From contig CAWEHB010000016.1 of the NCBI GenBank assembly GCA_963808705.1, positions 930,001-994,000 on the forward strand: a stretch of 64,000 nucleotides of DNA. The letters are read 5' to 3'. The translations under genes and the position numbers were made by a program. The notes beneath the pieces are model-generated. The model made no database searches, had not been told where the DNA came from, and saw only the letters and a list, made by a program, of their open reading frames with translations. This document shows positions 34,409 to 42,931 of the stretch, one piece after another. Position 1 is the stretch's first letter. Each line of letters starts with the position of its first letter. The stretch is from JASHPR01 sp963808705. Its GTDB lineage: Bacteria > Actinomycetota > Actinomycetes > Streptosporangiales > Streptosporangiaceae.

Positions 34409-34467
34409 CGAGGCCGCCGCCGCGACCAGAAGGCCGCCACGGTCCCGAGGCAGGCCATCATGGGAGC

Positions 34468-34645
34468 GTGCTGACGATCGTGGTCTCGGGCCCCCCAGGC
34501 GACCGGCAAGACCACGCTGGCGATGGCCCTCGGCACCACGATGACCATCCCGGCGTTCTCGCGCGACCCGCTGATGCAGGCGCTGCACCGGGCCGGCCGA
34601 CCCTGGCCGGCCCGCGACCGGCCCCGGACGGCCCTTGAGCGCATG
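34468..34645 (+). pseudogene. Frameshifted remnant of a P-loop ATPase/kinase
   Basis: GTG 34468 begins LTIVVSGPP, then after a shift in the run of C at 34491-34496 the frame continues ATGKTTLAMAL, together forming a Walker A motif, followed by IPAFSRDPLMQALHRAG. This resembles the N-terminus of zeta-toxin/kinase-like P-loop proteins. The rest of the gene is missing, and the HNH relic begins immediately after. It is a decayed fragment. Confidence 0.65.
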
Positions 34646-34657
34646 GAGGTGCGCCCC

Positions 34658-35080
34658 GTGAGCAACATGCCAGACCGATCCGCTACCGGATCGGTACCGA
34701 GCCCAGTGAAGACGCGCGCCGAGTACATGCGGGGTTACATGAAGGCCGTCAAGCAGAGGCAACGTACTCGGCTCATGGACATGCTCGGCGGCAAGTGCCC
34801 GATGCGGGACGACTGAGGATCTTGAGTTCGACCACATCGACCCAGCGCTTCGCCATCGGGGCCGCTCTGTCAAGGGCTTGGGACGAGTTGGTAGAAGAGG
34901 CTGCGAAGTGCCAGCTACTCCGTAGCCCATGTCATCTCGAGAAGGGCGCTGAGGACCGCCCCGAACCTGCCCATAGTTACTGCTGGTACTACGGCTGTCG
35001 GTGTAAAGCCTGCAAGGCTGCTAACGCCCGCAAGAGCGCCGTGCAGCGCCAGCGGCGTCTACGACGCGTTGCAATAAATA
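34658..35080 (+). pseudogene. Degenerate phage-type HNH endonuclease with two frameshifts
   Basis: GTG 34658 has GGAGG eight bases upstream and encodes PVKTRAEYMRGYMKAVKQRQ, then LMDMLGGKC. The next piece, CGTTEDLEFDHIDPA, is in a second frame, and RFAIGAALSRAWDELVEEAA with KCQLLRSPCHLEKGAEDRPE is in a third. Joined, they give a small HNH nuclease: CxxC, the DHID catalytic His, and the closing CxxCH, as in homing or phage HNH proteins. The C-terminus keeps WYYGCRCKACKAANARKSA. The pieces lie immediately 3' of tRNA-Asn, a common phage insertion site. Confidence 0.75.
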
Positions 35081-35126
35081 GTGACTTTGCGGTGACTCCA
35101 AGATCACCTTCGACCTCGAACCATGC

Positions 35127-35144
35127 AAAGCCCCTAGTAGGGCT
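35127..35144 (-). terminator. Short hairpin at the 3' end of tRNA-Asn
   Basis: On the minus strand AGCCC-TACTAG-GGGCT-TT follows the tRNA acceptor stem directly, sharing two bases with it. It is the likely transcription terminator of the tRNA and a plausible attachment-site position. Confidence 0.5.
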
Positions 35145-35215
35145 CCCGCGCCGTGACTCGAACACGGAACCTGCCGGTTAACAGCCGGACGCTCTGCCAA
35201 TTGAGCTACGCGGGA
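35143..35215 (-). tRNA. tRNA-Asn (anticodon GTT)
   Basis: A 73-base cloverleaf with acceptor arms TCCCGCG/CGCGGGA, D-arm GTAGCTCAATTGGCAGAGC, anticodon loop CTGTTAA giving GTT for asparagine, and T-arm GGTTCGAGTC-like TGTTCGAGTCACG. The discriminator base is G. CCA is not encoded. It lies between the HNH relic and a small YtxH-like gene, near dnaG and the sigma factor, a neighbourhood resembling that of mycobacterial asnT. Confidence 0.95.
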
Positions 35216-35437
35216 TCGCGACTGCGCAGGAGCGAGCTGGTCCCCCGGCCGCTTCCGCGCCGCGGGCATAAGGGTAGCGCACCGGCGGGGTTGCCCAGCG
35301 GGGTCCCTGCCACGATGACGTCGCTTGCGCATAACCAGCGTTTCAGGTGGGCATGACCGGGAAGTCGGTCTAGCGCAGAACAACCAGCGCACGGGGGAGC
35401 CGGCACCGCACGCATGACTCGCTCGGGAGAGGTCCAG

Positions 35438-35761
35438 ATGCAACGGTATCGAATCACCTTCCTCACCGGCATGGCCGTCGGCTTCGTCATCGGCGCGCGA
35501 GCAGGCCGGGAGCGCTACGAACAGATCAAGCGGGCCACCCGCCGCGTCGCGGACAGCCCGGCGGCGCAGCAGGCGGCGGGCGCAGTCCAGGCCCAGGCCG
35601 CTAACCTGGCCAAGGCGACTAAGCAGAAGGTCGCGGACGGGCTGCCCGACAAGGTGGCCAACTACGTTCCCGGCCTGCGGCAGCGGAACGGAAGCCCCGG
35701 AGAACCGGGCGGTCCCGGCAGCACGACAGAGTCAGACAATCAGTCTCTCGCCCGCGAGTAG
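35438..35761 (+). CDS. YtxH-like small membrane-associated protein
   Basis: A 107-residue protein with one N-terminal transmembrane helix (ITFLTGMAVGFVIGARAG). An amphipathic Ala/Gln/Lys-rich helical region (RERYEQIKRATRRVADSPAA; QAQAANLAKATKQKVADG) and a polar Gly/Pro/Ser tail follow. The GxxxGxxxGARAGRERYEQI pattern is typical of YtxH-like proteins. ATG 35438 with GGAGAGG upstream is preferred over the ATG at 35414. The function is unknown. Confidence 0.75.
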   Translation: MQRYRITFLTGMAVGFVIGARAGRERYEQIKRATRRVADSPAAQQAAGAVQAQAANLAKATKQKVADGLPDKVANYVPGLRQRNGSPGEPGGPGSTTESDNQSLARE

Positions 35762-35769
35762 GGGCCGCC

Positions 35770-35801
35770 CGGGAACGTCAGGCCAGGTACTCGCGGGAAC
35801 G

Positions 35802-35817
<16 letters not shown>
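35770..35817. repeat. 24-bp tandem duplication over the sigma factor stop codon
   Basis: Two perfect copies of a 24-base unit (CGGGAACGTCAGGCCAGGTA...). Each copy encodes the last residues of the sigma factor (REYLA) and its TGA, so a second, silent copy of the gene end lies just downstream. Confidence 0.95.
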
Positions 35818-36959
<1,142 letters not shown>

Positions 36960-37053
36960 GGAGACAGTGTGCGTCAGGAAACAGGAGTTGCGCGGATCTA
37001 ATATTGTCACCTTGGCGCTAGTAACGCGATGGGCATCTTTTGTGCATGCGCGG

Positions 37054-39033
37054 CTACAGCGCGCCGGCCGCCCGCTCGGAAAGCACCTTTCGGCGCTGCT
37101 CCAGGGAGACGAGATCACCGAACATCCGGTTATATCCGCCCGTCTCGTCCACCGGGCTCAGGCGCTGCAGTCGTGACTTGATCACGGCGATCTCCCGGCT
37201 CACGGACAGCTCCTCGACCCGGGCCAGGACCGCCTCGGCGTACCGGTCATCCGCCTCCCCGTCTGAGCGCGGCGCGCGGAGCGGCTCCACGGCCAGCCGG
37301 GTCACGAACCCGCGGGCCCGGTCGTCGGGCGCGGCGGCGCGCAGCTGCTCGGCCCACTCCCGGCTGCCGCCCGCCCGCCCGGCGCCGCCGCACTGCGCGA
37401 TGAGGCCGAACACCGACGCGTGCACGGGCGCGGTAAAGGACTCGGCCCCGAGCGCGTCGAAAGCCGGACCGCACAGCGCCGGCCGCTGGACCGCGAGCTT
37501 CAGCACCTCGCGCTCGAGCTGGATCACGGGATCGTTCATGTCGTAGCGGAACTCCGGGGCGCGCTCGCCCGGACCGGGCTCCCCGGGACCGCTGTCATCC
37601 TGGCCGACCGGCCCGGCGTCGCGCGGCAGCTGGCTGTTCGAGCCCCGCCGGTGACCGTTCTCGCCGACGGCGGCAGTGCGTCCCGACCGCCGTGACCCGG
37701 ACCCGGCCGGGGCCTGCGCGCGGACCCTGGCCAGCACGAAGTCCTCGTCCATCAGGCCGAGCCACCGGTCCAGGCTGACTGCGTAGCGGTCCCGCAGGCC
37801 GTAATCCTTGATGCGGCTGATGATCTTGGCCGCGGCGTCGAGCGCGGCCAGGCGGCCCTCGTTGGTGTCGAGGTTGTGCTCGGCCAGCTTGAGGCGGATG
37901 GCGAACTCGTAGACCGGGACGCGCTGGGCGATCAGGTCCCGGACGGCCGCGTCGCCGTGCTTCAGCCGCAGGTCGCACGGGTCGAGGCCGTCGGGCTGCA
38001 GGGTGAACATCGTCTGCGTGACGAAGTCATCCTCGAAATTGAACGCACGCTCGACCGCTTTTTGCCCAGCCGCGTCGCCGTCGAAGGTGAAGATGACCTC
38101 CCCCCGGAACTTGTCGGTGTCCATCAGCAGCCGTCGCAGCATCTTGATCTGCCCCGCGCCGAACGAGGTCCCGCTGGCCGCCACGGCCGTCGTGATCCCG
38201 GACAGGTGGCAGGCCATGACGTCGGTATAGCCTTCCACGATCACCGCCTGGCGGCGCTGCGCGATGTCCCGCTTGGCCAGGTCGACGCCGTAGAGCACCG
38301 CGCTCTTGGTGAAGAGCGGTGTCTCGGGGGTGTTCAGGTACTTGGGCCCGGTGTCGTCCTCGGCGAGCTTGCGGGCGCCGAACGCGATCACGTCCCCGGT
38401 CAGGTCCCGGATGGGCCAGATCAGCCGGTTGCGGAACATGTCCACCGGGCCGCGCCTGCCCTGCCGGGCCAGCCCGCCGCGGAGCAGCTCGGCATCGGTG
38501 AACCCGCGGCCGCGCAGGTGCCGGGTCAGGGCGTCCCACTCGGCCGGGGCGTAGCCGACTCCGAAGCGGGCCCAGTCGGCCTGCTCGAATCCTCGCGCGG
38601 ACAAGAGCGCGCGGGCGGGGGCGGCCTCGGCCGCGGCCATCCGTTCCGAATAAAACTCAGCCGCCGCCCGGTGGGCCTCGGTCAGCCTCCGGCGCTGTGA
38701 GTGCTCCTGGCCCGGCACGTGCCCGCCCTGCTCGTACCGCAGATCGATCCCGGACCGGGCCGCCAGCCGTTCCACCGCCTCGGCGAAGCTCAGGTTGTCG
38801 ATCCGCTGCACGAACCGGATGACGTCGCCGCCCTCGGTACAGGAGAAGCAGTACCACAGCCCGCGGGCCGGGGTCACGTTGAACGACGGCGTCTTCTCGT
38901 CATGGAACGGGCACAGCCCCTTGAGCGAGCCCCCGCCGGCGCCGCGGAGCTGCAGGTACTCCCCCACGACCTCGTCGATCGCGGAGCGCTCGCGGACCAG
39001 CGCGATGTCCTCGTCGCGGATCCGGCCTGCCAC
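37054..39033 (-). CDS. dnaG: DNA primase
   Basis: A 659-residue replicative primase that makes RNA primers at the fork with DnaB. The N-terminal zinc ribbon is LCPFHDEKTPSFNVTP with WYCFSCTEGGDVIRFV. The catalytic core contains DLTGDVIAFGARKL, and the TOPRIM domain shows VIVEGYTDVMACHLSG and FTFDGDAAGQKAVERA. A polar linker (about 430-490) leads to the C-terminal DnaB-interaction helices. The start is GTG 39033 (MAGRIRDEDIALVRE). It is followed by rpoD and divergent from a HAD gene, with the shared promoter region at 39034-39189. Confidence 0.96.
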   Translation of the reverse strand: MAGRIRDEDIALVRERSAIDEVVGEYLQLRGAGGGSLKGLCPFHDEKTPSFNVTPARGLWYCFSCTEGGDVIRFVQRIDNLSFAEAVERLAARSGIDLRYEQGGHVPGQEHSQRRRLTEAHRAAAEFYSERMAAAEAAPARALLSARGFEQADWARFGVGYAPAEWDALTRHLRGRGFTDAELLRGGLARQGRRGPVDMFRNRLIWPIRDLTGDVIAFGARKLAEDDTGPKYLNTPETPLFTKSAVLYGVDLAKRDIAQRRQAVIVEGYTDVMACHLSGITTAVAASGTSFGAGQIKMLRRLLMDTDKFRGEVIFTFDGDAAGQKAVERAFNFEDDFVTQTMFTLQPDGLDPCDLRLKHGDAAVRDLIAQRVPVYEFAIRLKLAEHNLDTNEGRLAALDAAAKIISRIKDYGLRDRYAVSLDRWLGLMDEDFVLARVRAQAPAGSGSRRSGRTAAVGENGHRRGSNSQLPRDAGPVGQDDSGPGEPGPGERAPEFRYDMNDPVIQLEREVLKLAVQRPALCGPAFDALGAESFTAPVHASVFGLIAQCGGAGRAGGSREWAEQLRAAAPDDRARGFVTRLAVEPLRAPRSDGEADDRYAEAVLARVEELSVSREIAVIKSRLQRLSPVDETGGYNRMFGDLVSLEQRRKVLSERAAGAL

Positions 39034-39189
39034 GTGCCCCGCCCACCTCCCCTTCCCTCTCCATTGCTCGCCTTTGCCCCTCGGCTGTTATCGCCGCGAG
39101 TCTAGTCCCCGCTGCCGTCACCGCGCCGCAGGCTGGCCGCGACCGCACCGACTGACCCCCGGGCGGCGGGCGGCTGATACCGTCGCGGC

Positions 39190-39921
39190 GTGCGCCGGCT
39201 GCTGGTCCTGTGGGATGTCGACTACACGCTGGTCGACTCCGACGGGGTAGGCCGGGAGCTGTACCAGATCGCGTTCCGGGAGATGTTCGGCCGCCCGATG
39301 CCGCAGCCAGGCTCCATGTCCGGGCGGACCGACCGGGCCATCGCGATCGAGGTGCTCAGCCTGGCCGGAGTGGCTGAGCCGCAGCGGGTGGTGGACGAGT
39401 TCCACGGGCGGATGGTCGTCCACGCCGCCGGCCTGGCCGATCTGGTCCGGCAGTGCAGCCGGGCACTGCCCGGCGCCGCCCGGGCCGTGGCCGCGCTCGC
39501 CGGGGCTGGCTCGCATGGCGACGGGGCCGCAGAAACCGGCGTGGTCCAGTCGCTGCTGACCGGCAACATCCGGCCGCTGGCCGAGATCAAGCTCGGCCCG
39601 CTGGGCCTCACCGACCACCTCGACCTAGACGTGGGCGCCTACGGCGACGCGCACGAGGTCCGGGCTGAGCTGGTGCCGCTGGCCCGGGGCAGGTCTGCTC
39701 GCGCCTACGGCCGCGACTTCGGCGGCCAAGCCACGGTGCTGGTCGGCGACACGCCACTCGACGTCGCGGCGGCGCTGGCCACCGGCGCTCGCGCGGTCGC
39801 CGTCGCTACCGGGCAGTTCACGGCGGCGGACCTGGCCGCCTCCGGGGCGCACGCGGTCCTGCCCGACCTGGCCGACACCGGCCAGGTGCTGGCCGCGATC
39901 CTCGGCCCGCCCCGGTCGTAG
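39190..39921 (+). CDS. HAD family hydrolase
   Basis: A 243-residue haloacid dehalogenase-like phosphatase. Motif I is LWDVDYTLVDSDG with the nucleophile Asp and general acid Asp, motif II the Thr in LLTGNIRPLAEIKLG, motif III the Lys in the same stretch, and motif IV VLVGDTPLDVAAAL. A helical cap lies between motifs I and II. It probably hydrolyses a small phosphate ester such as phosphoglycolate or a sugar phosphate; the substrate is unknown. GTG 39190 begins directly at the first strand. Confidence 0.88.
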   Translation: MRRLLVLWDVDYTLVDSDGVGRELYQIAFREMFGRPMPQPGSMSGRTDRAIAIEVLSLAGVAEPQRVVDEFHGRMVVHAAGLADLVRQCSRALPGAARAVAALAGAGSHGDGAAETGVVQSLLTGNIRPLAEIKLGPLGLTDHLDLDVGAYGDAHEVRAELVPLARGRSARAYGRDFGGQATVLVGDTPLDVAAALATGARAVAVATGQFTAADLAASGAHAVLPDLADTGQVLAAILGPPRS

Positions 39922-40091
39922 CGCCGGCCGCGATCCCGGCCCGCCGCGACGGCAACGACGGGCGGCACCCCTTACCGGCCGCCACCGACGACCGGCCCGG
40001 ATCGTCCACATCCTGATCTTCATGGCCGCCGTCGTCCACAGCACGGATGGGCGGTCGCCCCGCGCAGTGCGCAGCCGACCAGCCTGAGCGC

Positions 40092-40350
40092 ATGTCGACC
40101 GGTCTTTCCGACGATTGCGCACGGCTGCTGGCATTCCAGCACGAAGTGATCGCGCGCTGGCAGGCGCCCGCCGTCGGCCTCAGCCCGGCGACCATCGACG
40201 CTCTGCTGCGGCGCGGTCGCTGGCGACCGCTCTACTGGGGGATCTACGCGGCGTACACCGGAGACCCGCCGCGCGAGAGCCTGCTGTGGGCCGGGGTGCT
40301 GCGCGCCGGCCCTGGAGCGGTGCTCAGCCATCACACCGCAGCGGGTGAGT
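40092..40350 (+). pseudogene. Truncated AbiEi/DUF559-type protein
   Basis: ATG 40092 encodes LLAFQHEVIARWQAPAVGLS, then PATIDALLRRGRWRPLYWGI and LSHHTAAGEL. This is the N-terminal winged-helix region of AbiEi-like antitoxin/DUF559 proteins, which are normally near 300 residues. The similarity ends where the convergent oxidoreductase gene begins (40350), and no nuclease domain follows. It is a truncated relic. Confidence 0.65.
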
Positions 40351-41576
40351 TAGAGGTCGGTGAGGGGGATGCCGGGGTCGGCCAGGCGGTCCGGGTCGAC
40401 CACTCCCCCGGACCGGATCAGGGCCTGGATGTCTTCGTTGACGTCCCAGACGTTGACGTTCATCCCGGCCACGACGACCCGGTCGGCCAGCCAGAACGAG
40501 ATGAACTCCAGTGAATCCTTGTCGCCCCGGTAGACCACCTCGTCGTAGCTGCCCGGGTCGGGCAGCCCTGCGGTCTCCATGCCGAGGTCGTACTGGTCGC
40601 TGAAGAAGTAGGGCACCCAGTCGTAGGACGCGTCCTGGCCCATCATCGACCGCGCCGCGACCGGGCCGCCGGTCAGCGCGTTCGCCCAGTGCTCGACCCG
40701 GACCCGGCGGCCGAGCAGGGTGTTGAACGCGTTCGCGACGTCGCCGGCCGCGAAGATGTCCGGGTCCGAGGTGCGCAGTGCCTCGTCGACCACGATCCCG
40801 TTGTCCACCGCAAGGCCCGCGTCGGCGGCCAGCCCGACGTTCGGCAGCACGCCGACCGCGATGATCACGGTGTGGGCGGGCAGCTCCGCGCCGGAGGACG
40901 TGACCGCGCTGGTCACCGCGCCGCCCGATCCGGTCAGCTCGCTGAGCCCCTCGCCGAACCGGAACGTCACGCCATGGCTGCGGTGCAGGTCCGCGAACAC
41001 CTCGCCGAGCTCGGGGCCCAGCGAGCGCTGCAGCACCCCGGACTCTGGCTCCACGATCGTGACCTCGCAGCCGTACTCGCGCGCGGCGGCCGCGGTCTCC
41101 AGGCCGATCCAGCCGGCCCCGGCGATGACCACCTGGCCACCGCCCCGCAGCGCCGCGCCCAGCTGCTCCGAATCTCCCACCGTGCGCAGGTACCGGACGC
41201 CGTCGAGGTCGCCCCCGGGGATGTTCAGCCGCCGCGGCGACGCGCCGGTGGTGATCAGCAGCCGGTCATAGGGCACGGACTCGCCGCCCGCCAGGCCGAC
41301 CCGGTGGCCCGCCCGGTCGATCGACGTCACGGTCGTGCCCCGCCGCAGGTCCACGTCGTGCTCGGCGTACCAGACGTCCTCGTGCACGAAGACCGATTCC
41401 CGGGCGTCCTTGCCGAGCAGGTAGCCCTTGGACAGCGGCGGCCGCTCGTAGGGGTACTGGTCTTCGGTGCCGATGAGCACGACCGCGCCCTCGAAGCCCT
41501 CCTCCCGGAGGGTTTCCGCGGCCTTGGCGCCGGCCAGGCTCGCTCCGACGATCACAAAGGCGGGTTCCGCAGGCAT
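40350..41576 (-). CDS. FAD/NAD(P)-dependent oxidoreductase (ferredoxin/rubredoxin reductase type)
   Basis: A 408-residue flavoprotein disulfide-reductase-fold enzyme without redox cysteines. The FAD-binding motif is FVIVGASLAGAKAAETLR (residues 7-24), the NAD(P) motif is VVIAGAGWIGLETAAAA, and the second FAD motif is DIFAAGDVAN. The C-terminal reductase domain starts WANALTGGPVAARSMMGQ. Members pass electrons from NAD(P)H to ferredoxins serving P450s or dioxygenases, but no such partner is adjacent. ATG 41576 follows AAGGAG. Confidence 0.88.
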   Translation of the reverse strand: MPAEPAFVIVGASLAGAKAAETLREEGFEGAVVLIGTEDQYPYERPPLSKGYLLGKDARESVFVHEDVWYAEHDVDLRRGTTVTSIDRAGHRVGLAGGESVPYDRLLITTGASPRRLNIPGGDLDGVRYLRTVGDSEQLGAALRGGGQVVIAGAGWIGLETAAAAREYGCEVTIVEPESGVLQRSLGPELGEVFADLHRSHGVTFRFGEGLSELTGSGGAVTSAVTSSGAELPAHTVIIAVGVLPNVGLAADAGLAVDNGIVVDEALRTSDPDIFAAGDVANAFNTLLGRRVRVEHWANALTGGPVAARSMMGQDASYDWVPYFFSDQYDLGMETAGLPDPGSYDEVVYRGDKDSLEFISFWLADRVVVAGMNVNVWDVNEDIQALIRSGGVVDPDRLADPGIPLTDL

Positions 41577-41692
41577 CTGGGACTCCTTCCGGTGGCAGGC
41601 CGCTCGATGATGGCAGCCCGGGCGCCGCGTGGGTTCGGGCAGGCACGAGCACTGCCGGCGGGCCGCTAGCGGCGGCCGGTATGGTCAGGCTT

Positions 41693-42931
41693 TCACTCCC
41701 CCAGCCGGCGGTGCCACGCGATAGCGGAAGTATCCGTGAGCGAGGCGATCTGGTCGACGACGACGCGCAGCCTTTCCTGATCAGATCCTGCCGCGGCGTA
41801 GGCGGGCCGAAACACCGGATCCAGCGTGGCGGGCGCGCCCGACCGCACCGCGGCCGCGATCTCGGCGATCAGCTGCCGCTCCCGGGCCTGGTTCTCCGCG
41901 GCCCCGGCCCGGCTCATCACGTACTGCGCGGTGACCCCCTTCAGCAGCGCGCACTCGAGCCGCTGCCGCCTGGGAACGACGAGATCCGCGGCGTACCTGG
42001 TCAGCCGGGCCTGGCCGGCGGCCGGGCCGGACTCCAGGGTCGCCTGCTGCGCCGAGCGGCAGAACCGGCCGATCAGCTCGCTGGTCAGGTTCTTCAGCGC
42101 GGCCAGGGACTCCAGGCCGCCGTCGTAGGCCGACGGCCAGCACGACAGCGCGAGCAGGTCGGCGAAGACGTCGCACAGCTCGTCGACGGTGACCGAGCCC
42201 GGGGCGCAGTACTCGGCCGCGGTGAGGGCCGCCACCGCCTTCTGCTCGGTGGCGTCCCGCAGCGCGCCCAGCGTGATCAGGCCGGCCTGCAGCCCGTCTT
42301 CCAGGTCGTGTACGGAGTAGGCGACGTCGTCGGCCCAGTCCATGACCTGGGCCTCCAGGCAGGGCTGGGCGGGCGCCACGCCGTCCCTGATCCAGCCGAA
42401 CACCTCGGCGTCGTCGGCGTACACGCCGAACTTGGCCTCCCCGCCCCGGGCGGGCCAGGGGTACTTCAGCGTGGCGTCCAGGGTGGCCCGGGTCAGGTTC
42501 AGTCCGGCGCCCGGCACCTTCGCCTCCAGCCGGGTCAGCAGCCGGAGGCTCTGCGCGTTGCCCTCGAACCCGCCGCAGCCCGCGGCGAAGTCGGCCAGGG
42601 CCGACTCGCCGTTGTGGCCGAACGGGGGATGCCCCAGGTCGTGGGCCAGGCACGCGGCGTCGACCAGGTCGGGGTCGCACCCGAGCACGGCCCCGAACTC
42701 GCGCCCGATCTGCGCGCATTCCAGGGAGTGGGTCAGCCTCGTGCGCGGGAAGTCGCCCGAGCCGACCTCGACGACCTGCGTCTTGGCCGCCAGCCTGCGC
42801 AGCGCCGCGCTGTGCAGCACCCGGGCGCGGTCCCGCTCGAACGGGCCGCGCCCGGGGTTGCGAGCGCTCTTGGGCGGCTCAGCTACCCACCGGGCCGTCG
42901 CGTGAGCGTCGTAGCCGCCCCCGTCCGTCAC
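41693..42931 (-). CDS. dgt: Deoxyguanosinetriphosphate triphosphohydrolase family protein
   Basis: A 412-residue HD-domain dNTP triphosphohydrolase that splits dNTPs to nucleoside and triphosphate, helping balance DNA precursors. The N-terminal NPGRGPFERDRARVLHSAAL and RRLAAKTQVVEVGSGDFPRT are typical. The HD metal site is RLTHSLECAQI with ACLAHDLGHPPFGHNGE. A further metal Asp is in MDWADDVAYSVHDLED. The GTG start overlaps the ppdK stop (GTGA), so it is coupled to ppdK. dnaG and the sigma gene lie downstream, as in mycobacteria. Confidence 0.93.
   Translation of the reverse strand: MTDGGGYDAHATARWVAEPPKSARNPGRGPFERDRARVLHSAALRRLAAKTQVVEVGSGDFPRTRLTHSLECAQIGREFGAVLGCDPDLVDAACLAHDLGHPPFGHNGESALADFAAGCGGFEGNAQSLRLLTRLEAKVPGAGLNLTRATLDATLKYPWPARGGEAKFGVYADDAEVFGWIRDGVAPAQPCLEAQVMDWADDVAYSVHDLEDGLQAGLITLGALRDATEQKAVAALTAAEYCAPGSVTVDELCDVFADLLALSCWPSAYDGGLESLAALKNLTSELIGRFCRSAQQATLESGPAAGQARLTRYAADLVVPRRQRLECALLKGVTAQYVMSRAGAAENQARERQLIAEIAAAVRSGAPATLDPVFRPAYAAAGSDQERLRVVVDQIASLTDTSAIAWHRRLGE

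Noticed and set aside
34658..35080. HNH segment as part of an intein or a restriction system
   Set aside because: No splicing blocks and no methyltransferase nearby; the broken frames fit a phage-type HNH relic.
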